DNA of 47,368 bases, taken from IMG/VR virus record IMGVR_UViG_3300042484_000660, positions 1-47,368 of that record. The stretch is one strand, 5' to 3'. The notes under the pieces were generated by a model. That model saw nothing but the letters and a program-made list of their open reading frames with translations. It did not search any database and had not been told where the DNA came from. Positions 38,418 to 44,676 of this stretch are shown here, in pieces. The stretch is from a virus. Made by a program: the position numbers and the translations under genes. Within the stretch, counting starts at the first letter, position 1, and every line of letters begins with the position of its first letter.

Positions 38418-38687
38418 ATGATGACAGAAACTAAAACTCAGCGTCTAGTAGAGGCGCTTAAAAACGGTGAAGAACTTACTGCTAAGCAAATTGCAGCACG
38501 ATTTAACATCGCAAACCCAACCGCTACTGTAAGCGATCTTCGCCTTCGTCACGGCTACGCAGTATATGCTAACCGTAAGACTGACACAAAAGGTCGTGTA
38601 AGCACTAAGTATCGCATTGGCAATCCTAGTCGCGCAGTGGTAGCTGCTGGTTACCGCGCATTGGCTGAAATGAACGAAACTGTTTAA
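38418..38687 (+). CDS. Helix-turn-helix DNA-binding protein
   Basis: This 89-aa protein contains a winged-HTH-like segment, L-T-A-K-Q-I-A-A-R-F-N-I-A-N-P-T-A-T-V-S-D-L-R, and a basic wing. It resembles small regulators in T4-like marine phages. It may repress or activate phage genes. The gene stands alone between its promoter and a terminator. Confidence 0.7.
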   Translation: MMTETKTQRLVEALKNGEELTAKQIAARFNIANPTATVSDLRLRHGYAVYANRKTDTKGRVSTKYRIGNPSRAVVAAGYRALAEMNETV

Positions 38688-38709
38688 TAGCAGATACTAA
38701 AGGTTCTTG

Positions 38710-38742
38710 AGCGGGTCCTTTCTAAAACCCGCTTTCTTTTTT
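38710..38742 (+). terminator. Rho-independent terminator
   Basis: AGCGGGT (38710-38716) pairs with ACCCGCT (38727-38733), followed by TTCTTTTTT. It ends the HTH gene and rules out the longer upstream frame of the next gene. Confidence 0.85.
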
Positions 38743-38751
38743 AAGGCTACT

Positions 38752-39195
38752 ATGAACATCTTTCATAAATTGATGACCAAACTAGGTAGATACCGTCTTA
38801 TTCTTGATCGTCAATCGCATGAACAATACATGCACCGATATTATCTTTTGTTCAAAGATCGGGTATCGTTTCCATTTAATTTACTTTTGCATAAGATTGT
38901 AAGAAGTGACGACCCGGTTTATCATGACCACCCATGGGACTACACTACAATCGTTTTAAGAGGCGGTTATTGGGAACACACTCCCCAATTCTGTCAAGGT
39001 AAAGTAATAGCAGATCAAGTAGTTTGGCGTGGTTTTGGTAGTATTATTAGTCGCGGCGCACATGAATTTCATTGGCTTGAATTAGATAACAATCAACCAG
39101 CTGTAACTCTTTTTATCCCTAAAAGAAGAAAAAGAGATTGGGGCTTTTTAGTAAACGACAATTGGATTATTCACACTGAGTATCTAGTAGACTAA
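38752..39195 (+). CDS. Cupin-like protein
   Basis: This 147-aa protein has H-D-H-P-W (about residue 63), R-G-G-Y-W-E and a later H-E-F-H-W-L-E, the metal-binding pattern of small cupins, and a C-terminal F-I-P-K-R-R-K-R-D-W-G-F. The His residues suggest a metal-dependent isomerase, lyase or dioxygenase. The family is widespread in phages and proteobacteria and its role is unknown. The start is placed after the terminator. Confidence 0.7.
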   Translation: MNIFHKLMTKLGRYRLILDRQSHEQYMHRYYLLFKDRVSFPFNLLLHKIVRSDDPVYHDHPWDYTTIVLRGGYWEHTPQFCQGKVIADQVVWRGFGSIISRGAHEFHWLELDNNQPAVTLFIPKRRKRDWGFLVNDNWIIHTEYLVD

Positions 39196-39197
39196 TT

Positions 39198-39542
39198 ATG
39201 GAACTGTTAATACCATTTATAATAATCTTTTCAGTAGTGTTATGCTTACTTAATATTTTTGCTAACTACCAGTTAAAGAAACTAGATAAACTAATTGAGA
39301 AAAAAGTACGCGATAGCATACCAACTATGTTTACTGAAATTGACGGTAATACTGTTTACTTGTATGACAAGAAAACAAACAATTTTCAATGTCAAGCCGC
39401 AACAATAGAAGAGCTTGCTGAAAAATTGCTAGAAGTAAGAAAAATAGAACTAGCAAAAGTAACTCACAATAACAAAGAAATTTGGTTTGTTACTGGTGAT
39501 GTTTTAGATGAAATTGAATTTGAAATTAATCCTAAGGAGTAA
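39198..39542 (+). CDS. Membrane-anchored hypothetical protein, 114 aa
   Basis: An N-terminal membrane segment (about 4-23) is followed by a soluble, acidic domain. No motif recognised. It is coupled to the next membrane protein (TAATG). Confidence 0.6.
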   Translation: MELLIPFIIIFSVVLCLLNIFANYQLKKLDKLIEKKVRDSIPTMFTEIDGNTVYLYDKKTNNFQCQAATIEELAEKLLEVRKIELAKVTHNNKEIWFVTGDVLDEIEFEINPKE

Positions 39543-39925
39543 TGAATATGCCCTTGTTAGAAATTTATAAGTCTTTTGGTGATTTAGCAATAATAACAAG
39601 CGGATCACTTGCTGTGATTTATGTTGTGTTGTCATTAATTTACTTTGTATATAGGTATGCTAAGGGTGATGACATTCCTAAATTTACTAGCATTCCTACC
39701 TTAACTATAACAAACCTATCAGATATAAGATTTTATATAAATCCCTTTTACTTCAAACATCCTGTTAATTGTCTGATGACAGCAATGAGTATTTTTCTCA
39801 TACCGTTTATAGTAGCAGTTGGTTGGCCAGTAGTAATACCATTAGCAGTAATTTGTTACTTTATACAAAGAACAAGAAAAGTTAACCTTGACAAGAAAAA
39901 AATGTGGGAAGAGTTAAAGTCTTAA
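39542..39925 (+). CDS. Membrane protein, 127 aa
   Basis: Two or three hydrophobic segments (about 17-36, 84-103, 104-112) with a basic end. Function unknown. It ends nine bases before the dCMP deaminase start. Confidence 0.6.
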   Translation: MNMPLLEIYKSFGDLAIITSGSLAVIYVVLSLIYFVYRYAKGDDIPKFTSIPTLTITNLSDIRFYINPFYFKHPVNCLMTAMSIFLIPFIVAVGWPVVIPLAVICYFIQRTRKVNLDKKKMWEELKS

Positions 39926-39933
39926 ATAATACT

Positions 39934-40458
39934 ATGAAACCAAAGTTTGTAAAGTATTATATGGAAATAGCTGAACTTACTGCTAAGCTTAGCTATGCTG
40001 TTCGTTTGAATGTTGGTGCAGTTATCGTTAAGGGTAATCAGATACTAGCATCGGGTTTTAACGGTATGCCTTCTGGTTGGGAAAATGTATGTGAGGAAAA
40101 ACAATGGTTAGAATCTGATGCTGGTATGTGGTTGGACGCAGAAGATATTGAAGAAGAATGGCCATTCAAGGAATACAGACCTGATGCGGGCAGAGAAATG
40201 AGATATAAGCTTAAATCCAAACCAGAGACAATGCATGCCGAAAGAAACGCCCTTGACAAGGTTGCAGCAAGCAACGAAAGCACACTGGGTGCTACACTGT
40301 TCGTTACCCACTCGCCTTGCTTAGAGTGTGCTAAAAGCATTTACAATACCGGTATCAGTGATGTATACTACAAGCACGATTATCGTTCAAATGACGGTAT
40401 TGAATTCTTAAAGAAAACTGGAGTTAAGGTCCATAAGTACGCTGAACCTGACTTATAA
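39934..40458 (+). CDS. Deoxycytidylate deaminase
   Basis: This 174-aa protein has H-A-E-R-N and S-P-C-L-E-C, the zinc ligands and catalytic Glu of the cytidine/dCMP deaminase family. A loop before the H-A-E motif has the length typical of phage dCMP deaminases. It makes dUMP for dTMP synthesis. ATG at 39934 is used; the in-frame 39904 lies within the previous gene. It is a typical T4-like nucleotide gene. Confidence 0.9.
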   Translation: MKPKFVKYYMEIAELTAKLSYAVRLNVGAVIVKGNQILASGFNGMPSGWENVCEEKQWLESDAGMWLDAEDIEEEWPFKEYRPDAGREMRYKLKSKPETMHAERNALDKVAASNESTLGATLFVTHSPCLECAKSIYNTGISDVYYKHDYRSNDGIEFLKKTGVKVHKYAEPDL

Positions 40459-40675
40459 ATCTAAACTATCTATTCCTTTTGGAAAACTTCAATCAGTCTT
40501 AGACTGGTGTTACCGCAATTGCAAAGAAAAATGGTCCTATCATGATGATACAAGTCTTAGTAGCTATAATTGGACAAAAGCCATTCTTGATAAAACTAAC
40601 AAATACAACTTAGATTATGTCTTTTCTTTTGAATCTGAAAAAGACTATCTTGCCTTTATCCTTGTTCACGAATAA
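40442..40675 (+). CDS. Probable small protein with a non-ATG start, 77 aa
   Basis: An open frame from 40412 to the stop at 40675 has no ATG, GTG or TTG near its start. It encodes I-P-F-G-K-L-Q-S-V-L-D-W-C-Y-R-N-C-K-E-K-W and a terminal F-S-F-E-S-E-K-D-Y-L-A-F-I-L, a pattern I have seen in small phage proteins. CTG at 40442 or ATA at 40433 (with GGAG nine bases upstream) would be the start. Its stop overlaps the late promoter at 40671. Sequencing or assembly error is an alternative. Confidence 0.4.
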   Translation: MNLTYKSKLSIPFGKLQSVLDWCYRNCKEKWSYHDDTSLSSYNWTKAILDKTNKYNLDYVFSFESEKDYLAFILVHE

Positions 40676-40678
40676 ATA
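40671..40678 (+). promoter_or_regulatory. Late promoter box AATAAATA, near-leaderless
   Basis: AATAAATA with five bases to the ATG at 40684, the exact T4 spacing from box to transcription start. The message is predicted to be leaderless. Confidence 0.6.
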
Positions 40679-40683
40679 ATAAT

Positions 40684-41265
40684 ATGAAAATTAAAGAATT
40701 GTTTGAAAATACTACACAAAAGATGCCGCATGTATTTCTTGACATGGATGGTGTACAGGTGGATTTTGCTGGTGGAATACAAGATGCTATTGGAGTGTCA
40801 CATAAAGAAGCTAAACAAAAAACTGAAGATGAAATTGAGCGTTTAGCACATAGTTCTCCTAAAGCAGTTTACGAATTCTTTGCTGAGCTTAAACAATTAC
40901 CAGGTGGTAAAAAAATCACAGATTGGCTAAATAGTAATAACATTTCTTATACTATTTTAAGTGCGCCTCTAAGAGGCCCATACGCAAAATCTAGTATAAT
41001 GGGTAAGCAAGCATGGTTACAAAAGTATACGCCAAACGCTGTTAAAGGTGCTATCTTTAAACATGACAAGCACGAACACGCACTAGACGGCGGCAGACCA
41101 AACATCTTGATTGATGATTATGGTAAAAAGATTAATGCATGGCAACAAGCTGGCGGTATTGGTATTAAGCATGAAGATGAATATGAAACACCTGATGCTG
41201 CGGAAAGAACTATAAAAAGATTAGAAAAAATCTTTTTCAACAAGGATAACAACAATGAGCAATGA
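40684..41265 (+). CDS. HAD-family phosphatase (5'-nucleotidase-like) with capsid-targeting-like N-terminus
   Basis: The HAD motif L-D-M-D-G-V (D20, D22) and the late I-L-I-D-D-Y-G-K-K segment identify a phosphatase of the 5'-nucleotidase-like group. The first eight residues end L6-F-E8 before Asn, a weaker match to the (L/I)-x-E cleavage rule, and precede the HAD core by only about ten residues. The 193-aa length is normal for 5'(3')-deoxyribonucleotidase-like enzymes. A late promoter is directly upstream. Confidence 0.72.
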   Translation: MKIKELFENTTQKMPHVFLDMDGVQVDFAGGIQDAIGVSHKEAKQKTEDEIERLAHSSPKAVYEFFAELKQLPGGKKITDWLNSNNISYTILSAPLRGPYAKSSIMGKQAWLQKYTPNAVKGAIFKHDKHEHALDGGRPNILIDDYGKKINAWQQAGGIGIKHEDEYETPDAAERTIKRLEKIFFNKDNNNEQ

Positions 41266-41734
41266 TGGCAATGATGTAATAAGAGATATCTTTAAAAAGA
41301 TAAACGAGCTAAGTGTCGAGGATGATACTAAAATAAGCTTATACGACAGTTTTGATATTGAGCTTTCAGAAAGCTTTGTGATTGAAACTGGCGTAGTCGG
41401 GTTTACTGAAGATGGTATTATCGTTGAAGCTGATGAATCTATGCTTGAGTTTTTAGACTTTAATGGTGTGTTGTTAGAGTCTGAAGATTTAGATGAAGCA
41501 GAATATCAAGGCAGAAAAGTTCCTCTTGGCAAGCCAATGGCTGGAGATGTAGCCAAATCGAAGGTCTATGTCCGTAAGCCAAACGGCAAAGTAGTTAAAG
41601 TAAACTTTGGCGATAAAAACATGCGTATAAAAAAGTCTAATCCTGCTCGTAGAAAATCATTCAGAGCTAGACATAACTGTGATAATCCCGGGCCTCGCTG
41701 GAAAGCACGTTATTGGAGTTGCAGGGCTTGGTGA
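41255..41734 (+). CDS. Probable virion protein with Cys-rich C-terminus, 159 aa
   Basis: The C-terminal half reads A-E-Y-Q-G-R-K-V-P-L-G-K-P and then N-P-A-R-R-K-S-F-R-A-R-H-N-C-D-N-P-G-P-R-W, a pattern widespread in phage structural proteins of aquatic T4-like phages. An L-D-E before A-E-Y could be a gp21-like cleavage site that removes the acidic N-terminal part. It overlaps the HAD gene. Role in head assembly is inferred. Confidence 0.65.
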   Translation: MSNDGNDVIRDIFKKINELSVEDDTKISLYDSFDIELSESFVIETGVVGFTEDGIIVEADESMLEFLDFNGVLLESEDLDEAEYQGRKVPLGKPMAGDVAKSKVYVRKPNGKVVKVNFGDKNMRIKKSNPARRKSFRARHNCDNPGPRWKARYWSCRAW

Positions 41735-41767
41735 TGTTACCTTTTATTATTGACTTATCATTCTAAA

Positions 41768-41774
41768 GTAAATA
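41768..41774 (+). promoter_or_regulatory. Late promoter box GTAAATA
   Basis: GTAAATA, a variant of the NATAAATA box, is ten bases before the AbrB-like ATG. Confidence 0.4.
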
Positions 41775-41784
41775 TAATAACAAC

Positions 41785-41976
41785 ATGGCCAATCAACCCG
41801 GTAAAGACAATTTACGTTATGAAACTATTACTCACGAAGCCGACGACGGCTCAGGAGATTTAATTCTTCCTATTCCGCCTCATTTACTAAAACAAATGGG
41901 ATGGAAAGAGGGTGATGAACTAGACATAGGCGTAGGAGAAGATGGCCGCATTTTTATTAAAAAGGTATATAAATGA
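41785..41976 (+). CDS. AbrB/SpoVT-like DNA-binding protein
   Basis: This 63-aa protein has L-I-L-P-I-P-P-H-L-L-K-Q-M-G-W-K-E-G-D-E-L, the swapped-hairpin AbrB pattern also found in MazE antitoxins. No toxin gene is next to it. Similar small proteins occur in T4-like marine phages. It may regulate late genes or DNA packaging. Confidence 0.72.
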   Translation: MANQPGKDNLRYETITHEADDGSGDLILPIPPHLLKQMGWKEGDELDIGVGEDGRIFIKKVYK

Positions 41977-42383
41977 GTCAACAAACTATTACATCACTTG
42001 AATCTATCAGTGCTCAGGGAATTTACACTACAGGTACCACGCTGTCTCCTTATACTATCAACACCGGTACGGCAGGGCAAACACTAAGTGCGGCAGGGCA
42101 AACACTAATGTGGAATGGTATTAACACAAGTTGGGATACTACTATTACAAGTAATAATCCATTACATGTTAAAGGTGATGCTGAAATTGAGGGTGATCTA
42201 AAAATAAAAGGTAAAAGTTTAGCAGACGCAATAGATAATATTGAAAAACGATTAGCTATTTTACACCCTAATAAAGACTTAGAAGAACGTTGGGAACAGT
42301 TAAAAGCACTAGGCGAACAGTATAGAGAACTTGAAAAAGATATCTTAGAGAAAGAAAAGATTTGGAACACAATTAAAAAATAG
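41973..42383 (+). CDS. Tail/virion-associated protein, 136 aa
   Basis: The N-terminal half is Thr/Gly-rich with two tandem A-G-Q-T-L repeats, as in tail-fibre heads. The C-terminal half has [19 protein letters not shown], then a helical coiled coil. The pattern is frequent in structural proteins of T4-like phages of water. It overlaps the AbrB-like gene by four bases (ATGA). Confidence 0.62.
   Translation: MSQQTITSLESISAQGIYTTGTTLSPYTINTGTAGQTLSAAGQTLMWNGINTSWDTTITSNNPLHVKGDAEIEGDLKIKGKSLADAIDNIEKRLAILHPNKDLEERWEQLKALGEQYRELEKDILEKEKIWNTIKK
42070..42111 (+). repeat. 21-bp tandem duplication
   Basis: CGGCAGGGCAAACACTAAGTG is repeated once in tandem with small changes, in frame, encoding the repeated A-G-Q-T-L. 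Confidence 0.75.
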
Positions 42384-42403
42384 GAGCAATAAAAACCACT
42401 TAT

Positions 42404-42622
42404 ATGGCCAAAGAAGACAATACAGTAAAGCTAGAAGGAGACATAGTAGATGTTATGCCAAATGCTATGTTTAAAGTCAAGACTGAAATAGGACATACTA
42501 TTCTCGCACACATATCTGGCAAGATGCGTCAGAATCAAATAAGAATTTTGATGGGTGACAAAGTTGAAATAGAATGCTCACCCTATGATTTGAATCGTGG
42601 AAGAATCACTAGACGAAAGTAA
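42404..42622 (+). CDS. infA: Translation initiation factor IF-1
   Basis: This 72-aa protein is the S1-fold translation factor IF-1 and is the same length as E. coli IF-1. Identical signatures are [18 protein letters not shown]-x-G-D-K-V and P-Y-D-L. IF-1 binds the ribosomal A site on the 30S subunit and helps start translation. GGAG is about 20 bases upstream, too far to serve as a normal ribosome-binding site. It lies in a late block between virion genes. A phage version could favour phage late mRNAs. Confidence 0.95.
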   Translation: MAKEDNTVKLEGDIVDVMPNAMFKVKTEIGHTILAHISGKMRQNQIRILMGDKVEIECSPYDLNRGRITRRK

Positions 42623-42639
42623 CTTAATTCTCGCACAAT

Positions 42640-42647
42640 CATAAATA
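42640..42647 (+). promoter_or_regulatory. Late promoter box CATAAATA of the superoxide dismutase gene
   Basis: CATAAATA with seven bases to the ATG; the predicted leader is very short. Confidence 0.6.
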
Positions 42648-42654
42648 CTAGATT

Positions 42655-43209
42655 ATGCGCGATATTATAAATTTATTAGAACAAAAGTCAAAACCTCAAG
42701 ACATTGAGATAATCAAACGCAACTTTACTGATAGTGAAGTTAGTCCCGTTATGAGTAAAGATACCATAGAACTACACTATGGCAAACTTGCCCACGCTTA
42801 TGCTACGCGATATAATGCTGGTGAAGGAGATCCTGAGTTTAATTTCGCAGGAGCATTTTTACATAACACGTTATTCACTCAGTATCGTGAAGTAAGAAAC
42901 AACAATAAACCTAATGGTCCTGTGTTAAGTTTTATAAACAAACACTTTAAAAGTTATGAAAACTTTAAAGATGAGTTTTTGAAAGAAGCTATGACTATAC
43001 AGGGATCAGGTTGGGCTTACTTGGCCTACGACGGCAAGATTAAAACAATCAAGAATCATGAAGTCAGAGATGATATATTGTTACTCATTGACTGGTGGGA
43101 ACATGCATTTTTGTTGGACTATGGAACTGACAAAGAAAAGTACTTAAACGAACAGTGGAAGATTATCAACTGGAATGTGATATCTACCAGGTGGGGTAAG
43201 AGTTTATGA
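42655..43209 (+). CDS. Iron/manganese superoxide dismutase with capsid-targeting-like N-terminus
   Basis: This 184-aa protein is an Fe/Mn superoxide dismutase. All four metal ligands are in place: H41, H70, D146 and H150, the last two in I-D-W-W-E-H. The core G-S-G-W-A-Y-L is present. The H-H residues next to the first ligand are Y and L-A here, so second-shell positions differ. The first nine residues end L7-L-E9 before Gln and precede the enzyme. It would convert superoxide to peroxide; if packaged it could act at injection. Confidence 0.85.
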   Translation: MRDIINLLEQKSKPQDIEIIKRNFTDSEVSPVMSKDTIELHYGKLAHAYATRYNAGEGDPEFNFAGAFLHNTLFTQYREVRNNNKPNGPVLSFINKHFKSYENFKDEFLKEAMTIQGSGWAYLAYDGKIKTIKNHEVRDDILLLIDWWEHAFLLDYGTDKEKYLNEQWKIINWNVISTRWGKSL

Positions 43210-43382
43210 CACATGATCAAGAACTAGCACAGTGGAAAAGAATAGCTGGTATAAAAGAAACTAAAGAACAATCAACTACAGAACAACTAAGTTATAAGAT
43301 TGGATCACCAGAATGGTTTAATAGACCGGTAAATACTGACAGTTTCCCTCAAGGGTTTAGAGGAAGAGTAAAGAAAAGATGA
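43206..43382 (+). CDS. Small protein, 58 aa
   Basis: ATGA overlaps link it to the superoxide dismutase gene and to the next gene. The N-terminus has E-L-A-Q-W-K-R-I-A-G-I-K-E, with a possible I-K-E cleavage site, as seen in small virion-associated proteins of marine phages. Function unknown. A weak GTAAATA box lies in its 3' part. Confidence 0.6.
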   Translation: MTHDQELAQWKRIAGIKETKEQSTTEQLSYKIGSPEWFNRPVNTDSFPQGFRGRVKKR

Positions 43383-43780
43383 GAGCTAAAGAGTTTTTAA
43401 CAGAACAACAGTTATCAGATGTACATGATGCGCTAGATGTAGCAGCGTTATCGTTACCAAATACTTATATGATGCCAGAAATAAACAATAGTAATTTTTA
43501 TGACATTTATCGTTTTGGTCTTGCGGTAGCAGCAGTGCGAGGTGAAAGCGGGAATGATAATGTACATGCGCATAAAACTCCAGAGTTTCGCGCTCAAAGT
43601 AAGTGGGGACCTAATTTAATAATAAGTAGCTTTGATCCCGATGTTAAACAAGTAATTCAACAAGCATTGAAAAAAGTTAATAAGAAGGGAATAAAAACAG
43701 TAAGTTCACAAGGTAGTGACGAAATGTTAGACACAAATAAAGGATCTCCAGTAAAAGGATTTAAAGGATATCCAAAGTGA
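43379..43780 (+). CDS. Late protein with capsid-targeting-like N-terminus, 133 aa
   Basis: It starts with a nine-residue segment ending L7-T-E9 before Gln, matching the T4 gp21 rule. The body has Y-R-F-G-L-A-V-A and S-S-F-D-P-D-V, a pattern seen in structural proteins of other phages. Role unknown; packaging is inferred. ATGA coupling on both sides. Confidence 0.6.
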   Translation: MRAKEFLTEQQLSDVHDALDVAALSLPNTYMMPEINNSNFYDIYRFGLAVAAVRGESGNDNVHAHKTPEFRAQSKWGPNLIISSFDPDVKQVIQQALKKVNKKGIKTVSSQGSDEMLDTNKGSPVKGFKGYPK

Positions 43781-44622
43781 GAGCAACAGATTTTATTACG
43801 GAAGCACCATTACAAAGCTATGACACCATGGGCGACTTTAATAAACCGGGGCCATTCAAAGGACCTGATAAGAAACTAGTGCCTCATCCTACAAATATCT
43901 TAAAGACACAAAGATTCTTAGAAAAGACTCCCTACGACTTTAGACTGTTCTTTAGCAACATATCGGGTACTGGTAAGTACTCTGAGTATGGCCCGGCTGA
44001 TGCTGCTAAACTACAAGAAATCTTTGGCGATGAGCAAGCACAAAAAATAATCGCAGGTAGTGAAGATGCTATCACTGTAGTTTTCGTAGGAAATGCAGGT
44101 GATGCTAAAGTGCCAATGACCCCATGGATCATGGCTCACAGATTTGGTCATGCTATTCAAGCGGGTGTTCGTAAAAATACAGGATGGAGTACTTGGAAAG
44201 AAGCAGAAAAACATTTCTTTAATCAAGTTAACTCTATGCTGTATGAATACTATAATAAAGGCAGAGCATACGGTGGATCTGGTTCTATGAAATCAGACTT
44301 AACTCCAGAATACAATGCTCTGTTCAATGCTATCGGTACTCAGCGTAGTAGTAGAAACAATGAAATAAAAAGACCGTATGAATTCTTATATGAAATATTT
44401 GCTCAATACTTAGGCACCGGTAAAGTAACTTTTAAACCATTACCTGGTAATCTAGGTTATGGCAGAAAAGTATGGGGCAATCCTTCACAATACTTAAACA
44501 TGAAACCTGAATATAAAAACAACGAAGACGCTAGAGAAGCAGCAGAAATATTAGGTAGAGACATGGAGTACATGTTTGATGATGTACTATCTAGTTCTGT
44601 TGGTAAAATCTTTGTGATGTAA
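43777..44622 (+). CDS. HRxGH protein with capsid-targeting-like N-terminus, 281 aa
   Basis: It begins with a nine-residue segment ending I7-T-E9 before Ala, as in T4 internal proteins. The body contains M-A-H-R-F-G-H-A (121-125), like a zinc metalloprotease helix but with Arg in place of the catalytic Glu, and a later Y-E-F-L-Y-E-I-F-A-Q-Y that could supply the third ligand. It could be a peptidase, a different metal enzyme or an inactive relative. Late expression is implied by position. Confidence 0.55.
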   Translation: MRATDFITEAPLQSYDTMGDFNKPGPFKGPDKKLVPHPTNILKTQRFLEKTPYDFRLFFSNISGTGKYSEYGPADAAKLQEIFGDEQAQKIIAGSEDAITVVFVGNAGDAKVPMTPWIMAHRFGHAIQAGVRKNTGWSTWKEAEKHFFNQVNSMLYEYYNKGRAYGGSGSMKSDLTPEYNALFNAIGTQRSSRNNEIKRPYEFLYEIFAQYLGTGKVTFKPLPGNLGYGRKVWGNPSQYLNMKPEYKNNEDAREAAEILGRDMEYMFDDVLSSSVGKIFVM

Positions 44623-44647
44623 CAAGTGTCCTATTTTATTTAGGTAT

Positions 44648-44655
44648 GATAAATA
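44648..44655 (+). promoter_or_regulatory. Late promoter box GATAAATA of the tail-fibre-like gene
   Basis: GATAAATA 21 bases before the ATG. Confidence 0.58.
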
Positions 44656-44676
44656 CATCATACAGGACTAATATAA

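Noticed and set aside
43329-43335. GTAAATA as a late promoter for the gene at 43379
   Set aside because: It is inside a coding sequence, has the weaker variant of the box, and the gene is already translated by ATGA coupling.
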